Source of the DNA: Mariniphaga sediminis
GTDB lineage: Bacteria; Bacteroidota; Bacteroidia; Bacteroidales; Prolixibacteraceae
Assembly (NCBI RefSeq): GCF_003573545.1
Contig: NZ_QWET01000001.1
Location: 186,001 to 250,000 of the forward strand
Reading direction: 5' to 3'
DNA length: 64,000 bases
Position numbers and translations under genes: made by a program
Shown: positions 1 through 9,214 of the stretch, piece by piece
How the letters are laid out: every line of letters begins with the position of its first letter
Numbering within the stretch: position 1 is the first letter of the stretch
Notes under the pieces: model-generated
The model's input: only the letters and a program-made list of their open reading frames with translations
Told to the model about the DNA's origin: nothing
Databases searched by the model: none

Positions 1-1
1 T

Positions 2-46
2 AAAGAAGCGATAGCTCAAATTGGGAGAGCCATAAAAAAGTTCTAA
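2..46 (+). CDS. 3' end of an upstream gene (partial)
   Basis: Only the last 14 codons are in the window. The frame starting at base 2 encodes a basic amphipathic tail (KEAIAQIGRAIKKF) followed by TAA at 44-46, 25 bp before the next gene. Such a tail is common at the C-terminus of PLP-dependent aminotransferases, but 14 residues cannot identify a family. Its close spacing and same strand suggest that it is the preceding cistron of the operon. Confidence 0.4.
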   Translation, partial: KEAIAQIGRAIKKF

Positions 47-71
47 TTGGAAGTTATTCAAAGCAAGAATA

Positions 72-1475
72 ATGAATGTGTTAAAACGTTTTCTTTTAAT
101 TGTGTATTCCGGGCTGCTTTTCTGTGTCGGCTGTAGCCAACCAACTAACGGCGGCAGCTTAAATGTTGGCGTGGCAAAAGTGGACATTACTCCGCCTGTC
201 GGATACCCGGTACATAAAGTCACGAGCGAAGGAGTGCTGGATCCTCTTGAAGCCAGGGCAATTGTTTGGAGCGATGGTGATCGTCAGGCTGCCCTGGTAA
301 TGGCCGATCTTTTTTACATTCCGTTAAGTCTTTCGGAGGTGGTTCGCAAACGGGCCTCTGAGAAAACCGGTATCCCCGTTTCCAATATTTGCCTGGCCGC
401 TACACATACCCATGCTGATCCAACATGCTATACCGAAGTTGAAGAGTATGCACAATGGCTGGAGTCCGGCAAACCTTTACCTGGGGATAAGTATTCTTAT
501 GCCGAACAACTTGTGGAGAGACTGGTAAATTCCATTGCGGAAGCACAGGCGAACCGTAAACAGGCAACTATAAAGTCGGGAGTTGTAAATACGGAGGGAG
601 TGGCCTTTAACCGCCGGCATCTTATGAAAGACGGGACGGTAAAAATGAACGGTGGTTTTTTGAACCCCGACATTATCGGTGCGGTAGGCCCTGTGGATCC
701 GGAACTGGGGATTATTTTATTTACAGCAGAAGGCGATGAAAAACCTTTTTCCTCCTTTTCAACATTTGCCATGCAACTGGCAACAATAGGCGGAACAACA
801 AAGTTTAGCAGTGGCTATCCTCATTTTCTGGAAAAAGGATTACAACGGCATTTTGGTGACGGGTACCTATCCGTTTTTGGCGAGGGACCCTGTGCCGATG
901 TCAACCATTGGGATATATCTAAGCCGGGGCCGCAAATAGGATATGAACTGGCAACCAGGCCCATTGGAGAAAAGCTGGCAGCCGGTTTCCTTGAAAAGTA
1001 TTCCGGATTAAAAGAAAATAAGGCCGCCCTTGCCGTAAGCAGCAAAGTTGTTGAGGTTCCAATCCAAACTTACAGTGCTATGGATTTGAACTGGGCCAAA
1101 AGCTTTAAAGGGAAACCTGCGTCTGCTTTGGTTACTGCCCGTGTGAAAAAGATCCTTGCTCTTGATGAACTTCGCCAAAAGTATGGCGAAACAATGCCGC
1201 TCGAAGTCCAGGTTTTTAAGCTGGGAGATGAGACCGCAATTGTTGCATTGCCCGGACAAATTTTTGTTGAACTGGGCCTGGAACTTAAACAATCCTCTCC
1301 GTTTGAGACAACCCTGGTTGTTACACTGGCAAATAATCACGAGGAGTGTATCCCGCTAAGAAAAGCTTTCGCGGAAGGAAGTTATGAGATCGTTTACTCG
1401 CTGGTCGATTCCGGCGGAGGAGAAATGTTGGTGGAAACAGCCCTCTCTTTATTGAATGAAATTAAAAGAAGATAA
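72..1475 (+). CDS. Neutral-ceramidase-fold lipoprotein, probable pseudoenzyme
   Basis: A 467-aa protein with a lipoprotein signal (lipobox Cys21) and the N-terminal domain of the neutral/alkaline non-lysosomal ceramidase family. The first metal motif THTH (residues 111-114) is present. In neutral ceramidase zinc is held by a His in this motif, a second His, a Glu in a PGE motif and a Tyr. By-eye alignment with the relative at 9215 puts Gln235 at the second His, Gln396 at the Glu (PGQ) and Cys426 at the Tyr. The GDVSPN nucleophile motif also reads ADVNHW here. Three of four ligands therefore look lost, so a binding or structural role is more likely than ceramide hydrolysis. It heads the region 1 genes in this window and should be tethered in the envelope. 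The fold assignment is good; the lack of activity is inferred. Confidence 0.8.
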   Translation: MNVLKRFLLIVYSGLLFCVGCSQPTNGGSLNVGVAKVDITPPVGYPVHKVTSEGVLDPLEARAIVWSDGDRQAALVMADLFYIPLSLSEVVRKRASEKTGIPVSNICLAATHTHADPTCYTEVEEYAQWLESGKPLPGDKYSYAEQLVERLVNSIAEAQANRKQATIKSGVVNTEGVAFNRRHLMKDGTVKMNGGFLNPDIIGAVGPVDPELGIILFTAEGDEKPFSSFSTFAMQLATIGGTTKFSSGYPHFLEKGLQRHFGDGYLSVFGEGPCADVNHWDISKPGPQIGYELATRPIGEKLAAGFLEKYSGLKENKAALAVSSKVVEVPIQTYSAMDLNWAKSFKGKPASALVTARVKKILALDELRQKYGETMPLEVQVFKLGDETAIVALPGQIFVELGLELKQSSPFETTLVVTLANNHEECIPLRKAFAEGSYEIVYSLVDSGGGEMLVETALSLLNEIKRR

Positions 1476-1539
1476 AAGAATAGTAAATCAAATATTCAAC
1501 AAGTAATATTATTTATTGTGAAATAAAAATTAGCGGTAG

Positions 1540-1635
1540 ATGGAGAATAAAAAGTTAGAAGGCTGTGAAAAAGAGTATTGCCTTGAGGATAAGAATGGAA
1601 ATTCTATTATCCTAACGGATGATTTGAATAGCTAA
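1540..1635 (+). CDS. Small ORF, 31 aa, unknown
   Basis: An ATG-initiated 31-codon frame ending TAA lies in the AT-rich gap between the ceramidase-like gene and the GNAT gene. The peptide is acidic, contains two cysteines and has no recognised motif. It may be a chance ORF or part of the AT-rich insertion that also carries the GNAT gene. Confidence 0.2.
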   Translation: MENKKLEGCEKEYCLEDKNGNSIILTDDLNS

Positions 1636-1683
1636 TAATGAACTTTAGTTGAATATTTATTCGAATGAAAAATAAATTTTGGA

Positions 1684-2259
1684 ATGAAATTAAATGAAAA
1701 GATTATAGTAACAAGTAGGAATCATAAACAATTTATTATTCGTCGTCTTTTAATAACTGATCGAGTAGTATTACAAAATTTTGGTAATTCTTTATCAGAA
1801 AAATCCACTGCTTCTTTTTTTCCCCACTCATATGACGACAAAACTGTCGAAGCAATTCTGTCACGCTCTGAAATCGGAAAAGATCTAACACTTGGCCTTT
1901 TCAATAAAGATGAAATGGCAGCATATTTTTTTCTTTGGTATTTTGACGAACCCATTCCTTTGTTAGGAATTGGCATTTTAGATACATTTCAAGGACAGGG
2001 TTTGAGCAAAAAAATAATACAGATTCTTATAAATGCAGCTTGTAAAAAAGGTTGTGATGGTATTGAACTCACCACATTACCGGATAATCATATAGCATTT
2101 TCTCTTTACGAAAGTATGGGCTTTAGGCATTATGCCGATGTTGAAAACGTTGCTGGTGACGGACGTGTGCTCATGGAACATGCTATGTTTTTACAATTTA
2201 ATCCGAATGTAGCCCCCTCAACAGATTTACACAAACCACCGGTAGATTTTACAACTTAG
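1684..2259 (+). CDS. GNAT-family N-acetyltransferase
   Basis: A 191-aa protein with the GNAT acetyl-CoA-binding signature: a beta strand (about 92-100) followed by the pyrophosphate loop QGQGL at 103-107, then the helix and the late N-x-x-A-x-x-x-Y-x-x-x-G-F motif (about residues 138-151). It should transfer an acetyl group from acetyl-CoA to an amine; the substrate is unknown. The gene and its flanks (about 1476-2322) are visibly richer in A/T than the ceramidase-like gene before and the deacetylase after, and codon choice differs. It appears inserted into the catabolic operon and may not belong to the pathway. Confidence 0.8.
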   Translation: MKLNEKIIVTSRNHKQFIIRRLLITDRVVLQNFGNSLSEKSTASFFPHSYDDKTVEAILSRSEIGKDLTLGLFNKDEMAAYFFLWYFDEPIPLLGIGILDTFQGQGLSKKIIQILINAACKKGCDGIELTTLPDNHIAFSLYESMGFRHYADVENVAGDGRVLMEHAMFLQFNPNVAPSTDLHKPPVDFTT

Positions 2260-2322
2260 TTTTATTTAGCTGTATGCAGGTGAATCAACAGGAAATATAG
2301 TTCATTTAAATTATTAAATAGT

Positions 2323-3075
2323 ATGGAAAAAAGAGTATTGGGTTTGTTTGCCCATCCGGATGATGCTGAGTTAATGTGTGCCGGAACCCTTTCGCTGATG
2401 CGGAAACTGGGTTGGGAGGTTCATATAGCAACCATGGCCCCCGGTGACAAAGGTACAGTGGAATATAACCGGGCCGAAATAAGCGCTATCCGAAAAGCGG
2501 AAGCAAAAAAATCTGCCGAATTAATAGGAGGCACCTATCATTGCCTTGAATTTGAGGATGTTTATATACTGTATGATCGGGAAACCGTTAACGCCGCATC
2601 AGCGTTGATCCGGAAGGTTAAGCCAAGCATTGTTTTTACGGCAAGCCCCTCAGATTATATGGTGGATCATGAGATGACCAGTATGGTTGCCCAGACCGCA
2701 TGTTTCTGCTGCGGAATAAAAAACCTGGAGGTAGAGGAACCCACGTTCGAACCGGTCCCTTACCTGTACTATTGCGATGCCATGGAAGGCAAAGACAAAC
2801 TGGGACAACCGTTACAACCATCCATGTATGTTGATATTTCAGAAGATATGCCGGTGAAGGAAAAGATGCTGGGATGTCATGAAAGCCAGCGTAACTGGTT
2901 GCTGGAGCATCATAAAATGGATGAATACATCCTGGCCATGAAACGGTTTGCTGCCATAAGGGGGAAAGAGATAGGGACAGAATATGCGGAAGGATTCCGG
3001 CAGCACCTGGGGCACGGATATCCGCAGGATAATATTCTGCAGGAGATTCTCGGCAAACATATCAGGGTAATATAA
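2323..3075 (+). CDS. PIG-L/LmbE-family metal-dependent N-deacetylase
   Basis: A 250-aa cytosolic protein of the LmbE/PIG-L fold. The N-terminal AHPDD motif (residues 10-14) supplies the metal-binding His11 and Asp14 and the general-base Asp13, and His116 in VDHEM is the usual third ligand. Family members remove N-acetyl groups from sugars such as GlcNAc-inositol, GlcNAc-PI and diacetylchitobiose. It is followed after 34 bp by a NagB-like gene, which supports deacetylation of an N-acetylated amino sugar or glycoside before deamination. No signal peptide is visible. The family is clear; the substrate is inferred. Confidence 0.85.
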   Translation: MEKRVLGLFAHPDDAELMCAGTLSLMRKLGWEVHIATMAPGDKGTVEYNRAEISAIRKAEAKKSAELIGGTYHCLEFEDVYILYDRETVNAASALIRKVKPSIVFTASPSDYMVDHEMTSMVAQTACFCCGIKNLEVEEPTFEPVPYLYYCDAMEGKDKLGQPLQPSMYVDISEDMPVKEKMLGCHESQRNWLLEHHKMDEYILAMKRFAAIRGKEIGTEYAEGFRQHLGHGYPQDNILQEILGKHIRVI

Positions 3076-3109
3076 ACAATCATTTTTAACAAAATAAAAA
3101 AAGAATAGA

Positions 3110-4042
3110 ATGGCACGAAAACAAAGTATGCTGGCACCGGGGTGGTGGGATTATACTACCCTCGAAGATGATTTGCTCAAAGATGTGGCAAAGCTAACCC
3201 CCAACGATCTTCTTCAGCTATCCCGTCCCGGTTTCAAGGTCGTTTTTTATGACACACTGGAAGATTTTTACCTGGCCGAAGCGCTGGAGTACATCACCGC
3301 CTGGAAACAGGCAACGGCATCTGCCCCTGTTGGTATTTGCGGCCCCATTGGCCCAACGGAGCAATTACCGCTGGTTGCCCGTTTGGTAAATGAACTGCAG
3401 TTGGATTTATCCAATGCTCATTTCTGGGGTATGGACGAATGGTTTGTTGATGGGAAAGAGATCAGCCCGGACAGTCCCATATCCTTTGAGAGGGCAGACC
3501 GTGAGATGTGTTTTGACCGGATGGATAAAAAGTACAGAATCCCGGACTCTAACCTGCATTTTCCCAAGGCAGACACCCGGGAATATATCAGTAGCTGGGA
3601 CAGTGGCATCCGTTGTGCTGTAATGCAGGGAGGCCAGGGAGATGTAAAACACTGGGCATTTAACGACCCTGCAAAAAGGGAAGGCAAATATGCAGATGCA
3701 CCCCCCACGCCGGAGGAATTCCGGAAGTTGACAACACGGGTAGTGGATCTTCATCCGGTAACGTGTATGCAAAATGCCCGGACAAGCGCAGGGGGCGTAG
3801 TAACAGGTATTCCGGCGCAGGCGATAACTGTTGGCCCGACCGAAACCTGGAAGGCAGAAAAAGTATCGATTTGGCAGGCTGGGGTACACGACAATCCTTT
3901 TGGTCAGCGACTGACCGCTTTTATGATTGGAAAAAAGATAATGGATTCATCCGTTCCCATGTCCTTACTGGCCGATCATCCCAATGTGCAGTTTAATTAC
4001 TACAGAGGAGGGATTGGCGCCTGCGGAACTGAAATGCATTGA
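3110..4042 (+). CDS. NagB-like glucosamine-6-phosphate deaminase/isomerase family protein
   Basis: A 310-aa protein of the NagB/6-phosphogluconolactonase superfamily. The phosphate-binding region [10 protein letters not shown] lies at 75-84, the MDEWF motif at 108-112 matches the catalytic LDEY of NagB, and [14 protein letters not shown] (174-187) corresponds to the NagB G-x-G-x-D-G-H-x-A-F-N-E-P loop with His181 as the ring-opening base. The divergence of the motifs and the extra N-terminal about 40 residues place it outside classical NagB. It should deaminate or isomerise an amino-sugar phosphate in the cytosol. It stops 11 bp before the permease start, so the two are translationally close. 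Whether the substrate is GlcN6P is not shown. Confidence 0.8.
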   Translation: MARKQSMLAPGWWDYTTLEDDLLKDVAKLTPNDLLQLSRPGFKVVFYDTLEDFYLAEALEYITAWKQATASAPVGICGPIGPTEQLPLVARLVNELQLDLSNAHFWGMDEWFVDGKEISPDSPISFERADREMCFDRMDKKYRIPDSNLHFPKADTREYISSWDSGIRCAVMQGGQGDVKHWAFNDPAKREGKYADAPPTPEEFRKLTTRVVDLHPVTCMQNARTSAGGVVTGIPAQAITVGPTETWKAEKVSIWQAGVHDNPFGQRLTAFMIGKKIMDSSVPMSLLADHPNVQFNYYRGGIGACGTEMH

Positions 4043-4053
4043 ACAGTAATTTT

Positions 4054-5463
4054 ATGAGCGATAGTTCGACGGTATTACCGGAGGGGAAAGCCCCTTCGTT
4101 ACAACGGGTTTTGGGGTTATGGGATTTGGTTTTTTACGGTATTGTTCTGAACCAGCCCGTGGCCGCCGTTGGTTTGTTTGGGTTGGTAGCTGTTTTGTCG
4201 GGCGGGCATATGGTTACCACCCTTTTGTTAAGCATGGTGGCCATGCTTTTTACTGCCTCAAGTTACGGGCGCATGGCTGCCCTGTACCCCTCTGCAGGTT
4301 CAGCGTATACTTATGTAGGGAGAGGGCTTAATCCATATCTTGGCTTTATGGCCGGGTGGGCTATGGTGTTATGTTATATGGTAATACCTATCATTAATAC
4401 TGTTTTTGGGGTTTTGTCGCTTCAGCGGTTGTTTCCCGGTATTCCTTTTTCTCTGGGGGTGGTTGCTTTTATATCATTTATAACCATCCTTAATTTGCTT
4501 GGGGCCCGCACAAGTATAAATGCCAACAAAACGATGCTTTATATTATGCTCGTTATTATAACGGCTTTTATTATCCTTGCCATACGGTATATTCTTCATA
4601 AAACGGGAACAGAAGGGCTGTTTGCCACAAAGCCCGTTTATAACAAGGAAACGTTTAGTGTGAATTCCTTGTTTGCAGGAACAGCCCTGGTTGCGCTTAC
4701 TTATGTTGGTTTTGATGGTATCACCACACTGGCTGAAGAGGTGAAGAATCCGAAACGGAATATTCTGATGGCTGTTGTAATCGTATGCCTTTTTACCGGT
4801 CTTTTCAGCAGTTTGCAAATGTACCTGGCACAGCAGGCAGCGCAGTCAATGTGGTTGGATAATGTGACTCAGGCTGTTCCGTTTTATGAAAGAATACCTT
4901 CGGAACACATTGAAACAGCATTTATGACAGTTTGTTTGGAAGTAGGAGGAGTATTATTATTTAATGCTATGACAATCACTATGTTTGTTGCTTGTTTGGG
5001 GAGCGGGATGGCCGGCCAGTTAGGAGCGGCCCGGTTGCTTTATGGTATGGGAAAAGAAAACGTTCTGCCCGCACGGTTTTTTTCCTACCTCGATAAAAAA
5101 CATAATTCTCCTGCTTTAAATATTTTGGTAATCGGTATTTTGTCACTTGTTGGGGCCATGGTACTGAACTACCAGCGAACTGCGGAGCTGATAAATTTTG
5201 CCGCCCTTATCGCATTTATGGGAGTGAACATAGCTGCTATCAGACAACTGTATTTTAGAGTGCCCCGAAAAGAACGGAATCTGATAACCGGGTTTATGAT
5301 GCCTGCTGCCGGATTTCTTTTTTGTCTGTGGATATGGATGAGCTTACCCGGAAGTCCGAAAATATTAGGAGGTATATGGTTACTCATCGGTGTTATTTAC
5401 CTGGCAGTATCCACCCGGGGATTTCGAAAACAGCCGGTGGCGCTTGATTTTAAAGAGGTATAA
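4054..5463 (+). CDS. APC-superfamily amino acid/amine permease
   Basis: A 469-aa inner-membrane protein with about 12 hydrophobic segments. The APC features are an unwound first helix region near GLWDLVFYGIV and the later FDGITTLAEEVKNPKRN segment typical of amino-acid/polyamine/organocation permeases. The ATG at 4054 is chosen over an in-frame TTG at 4039 that would overlap the previous stop. In this operon it is the only transporter, so it probably imports the operon's amine- or amino-acid-like substrate, or a released amino compound. Substrate specificity cannot be read from the sequence. Confidence 0.82.
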   Translation: MSDSSTVLPEGKAPSLQRVLGLWDLVFYGIVLNQPVAAVGLFGLVAVLSGGHMVTTLLLSMVAMLFTASSYGRMAALYPSAGSAYTYVGRGLNPYLGFMAGWAMVLCYMVIPIINTVFGVLSLQRLFPGIPFSLGVVAFISFITILNLLGARTSINANKTMLYIMLVIITAFIILAIRYILHKTGTEGLFATKPVYNKETFSVNSLFAGTALVALTYVGFDGITTLAEEVKNPKRNILMAVVIVCLFTGLFSSLQMYLAQQAAQSMWLDNVTQAVPFYERIPSEHIETAFMTVCLEVGGVLLFNAMTITMFVACLGSGMAGQLGAARLLYGMGKENVLPARFFSYLDKKHNSPALNILVIGILSLVGAMVLNYQRTAELINFAALIAFMGVNIAAIRQLYFRVPRKERNLITGFMMPAAGFLFCLWIWMSLPGSPKILGGIWLLIGVIYLAVSTRGFRKQPVALDFKEV

Positions 5464-5480
5464 AATGAGAGAAAGAAGAT

Positions 5481-6674
5481 ATGGAAAAAATTACTGTTTC
5501 GGGAGTAGGCTGTTGTCTGGTCGATCGTGTCTATAATAATGTCTCCTTTTCCTCCGGGATTTTTTCCTCCTGTCTTTCGAAGGAAAGGGGCGACGGAGGT
5601 TTAGTTCCCGGGCATCTGGTATTTAAAGAAGAGTTTGAGGGGTTTGTAAAAAAAGATTTGCAGGTAACTCTTGGCGAAATTACAGGGAACAAATTGCCGG
5701 ACAAGCTTAGTATTGGAGGCCCCTGCATTGTGGCGATGATACATGCTGCCCAGATTTTGGATAATAAGAACTGCGACTTTCGTTTTTACGGATGCGGGGG
5801 AAAAGATACTGATGGCGAATTTTTAGTGTCAGCGTTGAAGCAGACTCCTCTTGATGTCAGCCAGTATGAGTTAACCGGTTCGGTAACCCCGTCAACAATA
5901 GTGCTTTCAGATCCTGATTATGATCAGGGAAACGGGGAGCGCGTTTTTATCAATTCCATCGGAGCTGCCTGGGATTATTCACCGGATAGCCTAAACAATG
6001 ATTTTTTTTCTTCTGATATTGTTGTGTTTGGAGGGACAGCCCTTGTTCCGCAAATTCATGATCACCTTACCGGGCTGTTGGCAAAAGCCAAAACCAAAGG
6101 GTGTATTACCGTCGTAAACACAGTTTACGATTTCAGGAACGAAAAGGCAAACAGCGGGAAGAAATGGCCGCTGGGAGAAAGCGACGAAAGCTACCGGCAT
6201 ATCGATTTATTAATTACTGATTCGGAAGAAGCTTTTCGCCTCAGCGGAAAAAAATCTATACCCGATGCCTTGCAGTTTTTTCGCGACCAGGGAACGGGGG
6301 CAGTCGTTGTAACAAATGGCCCCAATAATCTGGCAGGATTTTCGGCAGGGAATGCCCTGTTTGACAAACAGGAGTATTTCGAAATGCCGGTCTCTGCTGC
6401 TGTTTCAGAAGAATTACAAAAAGGACGTAAGGGAGACACTACGGGATGCGGCGATAATTTTGCAGGCGGGGTAATGGCCGGTTTGGTACTTCAGCTTCAA
6501 TCCGGACAATTCCCAGTTGACCTTCGGGAAGCGTGTGCCTGGGGGGTTGTGTCTGGGGGGTATTCCTGCTTCTATGTTGGGGGAACTTATCTTGAGAAAT
6601 ATCCCGGAGAAAAGCGCAAGTTGCTTGCTCCTTATTATGAAAAGTATAAAATGCAAATTCGGGTCGGAGGATAA
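5481..6674 (+). CDS. PfkB-family sugar kinase, enlarged
   Basis: A 397-aa ribokinase-fold kinase. The signature motif at 318-330 (GDTTGCGDNFAGG) contains the catalytic Asp325, with Cys323 where most family members have Ala. Sugar-binding glycine motifs occur near 78-80 (IGGP) and 104-111. The protein is roughly 60-80 residues longer than common ribokinases and fructokinases, with an unusual N-terminal insertion at residues 20-65. It should phosphorylate a sugar, nucleoside or cyclitol-like alcohol in the cytosol using ATP. It follows the permease by 17 bp and fits the kinase step of the operon. Confidence 0.82.
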   Translation: MEKITVSGVGCCLVDRVYNNVSFSSGIFSSCLSKERGDGGLVPGHLVFKEEFEGFVKKDLQVTLGEITGNKLPDKLSIGGPCIVAMIHAAQILDNKNCDFRFYGCGGKDTDGEFLVSALKQTPLDVSQYELTGSVTPSTIVLSDPDYDQGNGERVFINSIGAAWDYSPDSLNNDFFSSDIVVFGGTALVPQIHDHLTGLLAKAKTKGCITVVNTVYDFRNEKANSGKKWPLGESDESYRHIDLLITDSEEAFRLSGKKSIPDALQFFRDQGTGAVVVTNGPNNLAGFSAGNALFDKQEYFEMPVSAAVSEELQKGRKGDTTGCGDNFAGGVMAGLVLQLQSGQFPVDLREACAWGVVSGGYSCFYVGGTYLEKYPGEKRKLLAPYYEKYKMQIRVGG

Positions 6675-6755
6675 AATAGGGTATGTATAAAGTAGTATTA
6701 CGAGAGTAAATGTAGTTGGAAAAAATACAGAAACTTAGTTTTAAAATTTATTCGT

Positions 6756-8018
6756 ATGGAAAATTTATCAAGACGAAAATTTATTAAAAGCAGTGCCATT
6801 GTTACATCGGGCGTAGGTGTTTTGCCCAATTCATTAACTATACTGAAAAAGGGGAGGGCCCTGGGAGCCAACGATCGGATTCGCATCGGAATTATTGGAT
6901 GTGGTTCACGTGGAAATAATGTATTTATGGACGGTGTGTATAAACATGCCGACAAAATGAATGTAGAGATTGTTGCCCTTTGCGACCCCTGGCGTATTGC
7001 CCGGGAGGAGGCCAATCAAAAAGTGAAAAAATGGTTTGGACGGGATGCAAGGCAGGTCGTTTCTTACCGGGAACTATTTGAGTTGGACAATGTTGATGCG
7101 GTGATGATAGCCTCTCCCGACCACCTGCATACTACGCATCTGGAAGCGGCAGCCAGGGCAGGGAAACATGTTTATGTGGAGAAACCTCTTGCCATGGATA
7201 TGGATAGACTGATCAAGGCTGTTGATGCGGTTGACGAGGCCGGCGTGGTAGTGCAGGTTGGAACCCAGTTACGCAGTTACCCCGGAATAATGGGGACCCG
7301 CGAGCTTTTCCGTCAGGGAAAATTGGGCAAACTGTCGCGGATTGAGGAGTGCCGTAACAGTAAAAGACCATACTGGTATAATTACCTCAGAGATGTTAAG
7401 GCAGAGGATGTGGACTGGAAAGAGTTTTTGGGCGATCGCCCGTTCCGGCCTTTCCGGTCTGACCTGTATTCGGCCTGGTATGGTTATTACGATTTTTCGC
7501 ATGGTCCTATTCCGAATTTAGGAGCTCATTTTATTGATATTGTACATTTTGTTACCGGCGCTAAATTCCCGGAATCATGTGTGTGCCTGGGTGGTACTTT
7601 CACATGGAAAGACGAACATGAGTTTACTGCCCCTGATTGTATTCAGGCAACATGGATTTATCCGGAAGGTTTTCTGGTAAGCAGTTCAAATAACCTCGGC
7701 AACGGGAAGGGAAGCGTCCGTAACTTTTACGGAGACAAAGGTTCACTCAATATGGCAAGTTGGGGGAGCCCCACTTACAGCGATGAAGACTCGCCCCGCC
7801 CGGATGGAACCATAAATGGCGAGAAACCAGTGGTTAAGGTTGAAGGGCCTGATCATTTTCTTGATTGGTTGCAGTGTATCCGTAATGGTCAGAAAACGAT
7901 TGCACCCATTGAGGCAGGCTACCAGCATGCAGTGGCCGTGTTAATGGCAATGAAATCATACGAAACAGGCCGTAAAGTAATTTATGATGCGAAAAAACGG
8001 AAAATTCTCTCTGCGTAA
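6756..8018 (+). CDS. Gfo/Idh/MocA-family oxidoreductase with twin-arginine leader
   Basis: A 420-aa NAD(P)-dependent oxidoreductase. The N-terminus carries a twin-arginine leader (SRRKFIKSSA, residues 5-14), so the folded, cofactor-loaded enzyme is probably exported to the periplasm. A Rossmann motif GIIGCGSRG (45-53) and the EKP motif (142-144, Lys143 being the usual catalytic lysine) follow, then the C-terminal substrate domain. Exported family members typically oxidise or reduce a glycoside hydroxyl using tightly bound cofactor. The second Gfo/Idh gene downstream lacks a leader, giving a periplasmic/cytosolic pair. The reaction and substrate are not known. Confidence 0.85.
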   Translation: MENLSRRKFIKSSAIVTSGVGVLPNSLTILKKGRALGANDRIRIGIIGCGSRGNNVFMDGVYKHADKMNVEIVALCDPWRIAREEANQKVKKWFGRDARQVVSYRELFELDNVDAVMIASPDHLHTTHLEAAARAGKHVYVEKPLAMDMDRLIKAVDAVDEAGVVVQVGTQLRSYPGIMGTRELFRQGKLGKLSRIEECRNSKRPYWYNYLRDVKAEDVDWKEFLGDRPFRPFRSDLYSAWYGYYDFSHGPIPNLGAHFIDIVHFVTGAKFPESCVCLGGTFTWKDEHEFTAPDCIQATWIYPEGFLVSSSNNLGNGKGSVRNFYGDKGSLNMASWGSPTYSDEDSPRPDGTINGEKPVVKVEGPDHFLDWLQCIRNGQKTIAPIEAGYQHAVAVLMAMKSYETGRKVIYDAKKRKILSA

Positions 8019-8042
8019 TTGTTTCAAAACTTTCTGTTGAGG

Positions 8043-8060
8043 AAAACCTGTTGGTTTTTT
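8043..8060 (+). terminator. Weak terminator-like hairpin
   Basis: AAAACC-TGTT-GGTTTT forms a short stem (8043-8048 with 8053-8058) continuing into T residues, just after the first Gfo/Idh gene. The stem is short and AT-rich, so termination would be partial at best. It sits in a 160-bp gap that also contains a promoter-like element. Confidence 0.25.
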
Positions 8061-8118
8061 ATACAAAAAAAGATAAATCATTCTGTTTGTAACAGATAAA
8101 AAACGTAATTTAAATTTT

Positions 8119-8126
8119 TATTTTTG
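8119..8126 (+). promoter_or_regulatory. Candidate -7 box TATTTTTG
   Basis: An exact match to the Bacteroidota -7 consensus TAnnTTTG, 52 bp upstream of the second Gfo/Idh gene. A TTTG at 8086-8089 lies 29 bp upstream, which is too far for the normal 19-20 bp spacing, so the -33 element is poor. It could give an internal, regulated start within the operon. Confidence 0.35.
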
Positions 8127-8178
8127 ACTTTAGACCGTTTAGTAACAGTTCTTTTAGTGAATTTCAAAATTATAAATC

Positions 8179-9192
8179 ATGAAGAAATATAATGTAGGTA
8201 TTATTGGCTATAGTTGGGCTGCAGGAGCCCATATCGAAGCGATTAATCAAACCTCTCTGGCACAGGTTACTGCCATTTGTTCTTCCCGGAATCTTAATTC
8301 AAAGGAGATAAGTGCCAAACACGGTGGAACAATTAAATGTTATACCGATTTGGCAGAAATGCTTGCTGATCCGGAACTCCATATCATTTCGATTTGCAGT
8401 TATCCGGCCGAACATGCCGAGCAGGCGATTATGGCTGCAAAGGCTGGCAAACATCTTATCATTGAAAAGCCGGTGGCATTGTCATGGGAAGACTGCCTGG
8501 CTGTTCAATCAGCTGTGGAAAGTGCCGGGGTTAGAACCTGTGTTTGTTTTGAGTGCCGTTTCTCCAGCCAACTGGAAACCACCAAGGCAATCATTGATAA
8601 GGGGCTGTTGGGGAAAATACACTACGGTGAGGTAGATTACTATCACGGAGTTGGCCCCTGGTATGGCCAGTTCAGGTGGAATATAAAGAAGGAAGCCGCC
8701 GGAAGTAGTCTGTTGTCTGCCGGATGTCATGCGTTGGATGCCCTGCTGTTTCTCATGGGAAATGATGTGGAGAGCGTGCATAGCCTGGCTACGTATTCTG
8801 CAAATGAAGATTTCGCCAAATATGAATATCCCACTACCTCGGTTAGTGTTCTCAAATTTGACGGAGGAAGGATTGGAAAGGTATCTTCAGTAATTGATTG
8901 TTTACAACCCTATTATTTCCATATCCATTTGATTGGCAGCGAAGGTAGTCTGCTCGACAATAAATTCTACTCGACCCAAATGGGAGGGCTTAATAAGAAT
9001 AAATGGAGCGAATTGTCAATGAAAATGCTTGATTCGGGCGATGTTTCCGATCATCCTTACCAGAAACAGTTTGAGACCTTTTTTCAGGCTATTGACGAAA
9101 ATAAGGAAATGCCGCTTACCAGTCTGACTGATGCTTTGCACACGCATGAAGTGCTGTTTGCAGCGGATCAGTCGGCGGAGCAAAATGGATAG
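8179..9192 (+). CDS. Gfo/Idh/MocA-family oxidoreductase, cytosolic
   Basis: A 337-aa oxidoreductase without a signal peptide. The N-terminal dinucleotide fold starts GIIGYSWAAG (residues 7-16), and the EKP motif is at 96-98 with catalytic-type Lys97. The C-terminal domain contains AAGSSLLSAGCHALD, the segment that carries the active-site His in this family. It should interconvert a hydroxyl and keto group on a sugar, sugar acid or cyclitol with NAD(P)H. It lies 160 bp after the exported homologue and 22 bp before a ceramidase-fold gene. Confidence 0.83.
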   Translation: MKKYNVGIIGYSWAAGAHIEAINQTSLAQVTAICSSRNLNSKEISAKHGGTIKCYTDLAEMLADPELHIISICSYPAEHAEQAIMAAKAGKHLIIEKPVALSWEDCLAVQSAVESAGVRTCVCFECRFSSQLETTKAIIDKGLLGKIHYGEVDYYHGVGPWYGQFRWNIKKEAAGSSLLSAGCHALDALLFLMGNDVESVHSLATYSANEDFAKYEYPTTSVSVLKFDGGRIGKVSSVIDCLQPYYFHIHLIGSEGSLLDNKFYSTQMGGLNKNKWSELSMKMLDSGDVSDHPYQKQFETFFQAIDENKEMPLTSLTDALHTHEVLFAADQSAEQNG

Positions 9193-9214
9193 ATGCTTCT
9201 TCAAAAACAGAAGT

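Noticed and set aside
72-1475. Sphingolipid/ceramide degradation as the role of the ceramidase-fold genes
   Set aside because: Key catalytic residues differ and no sphingolipid genes are nearby; all neighbours are sugar-related.
3407-3889. 160-codon - strand frame inside the NagB-like gene
   Set aside because: Antisense shadow of a clearly conserved gene; Cys/Tyr-rich composition without domain features.
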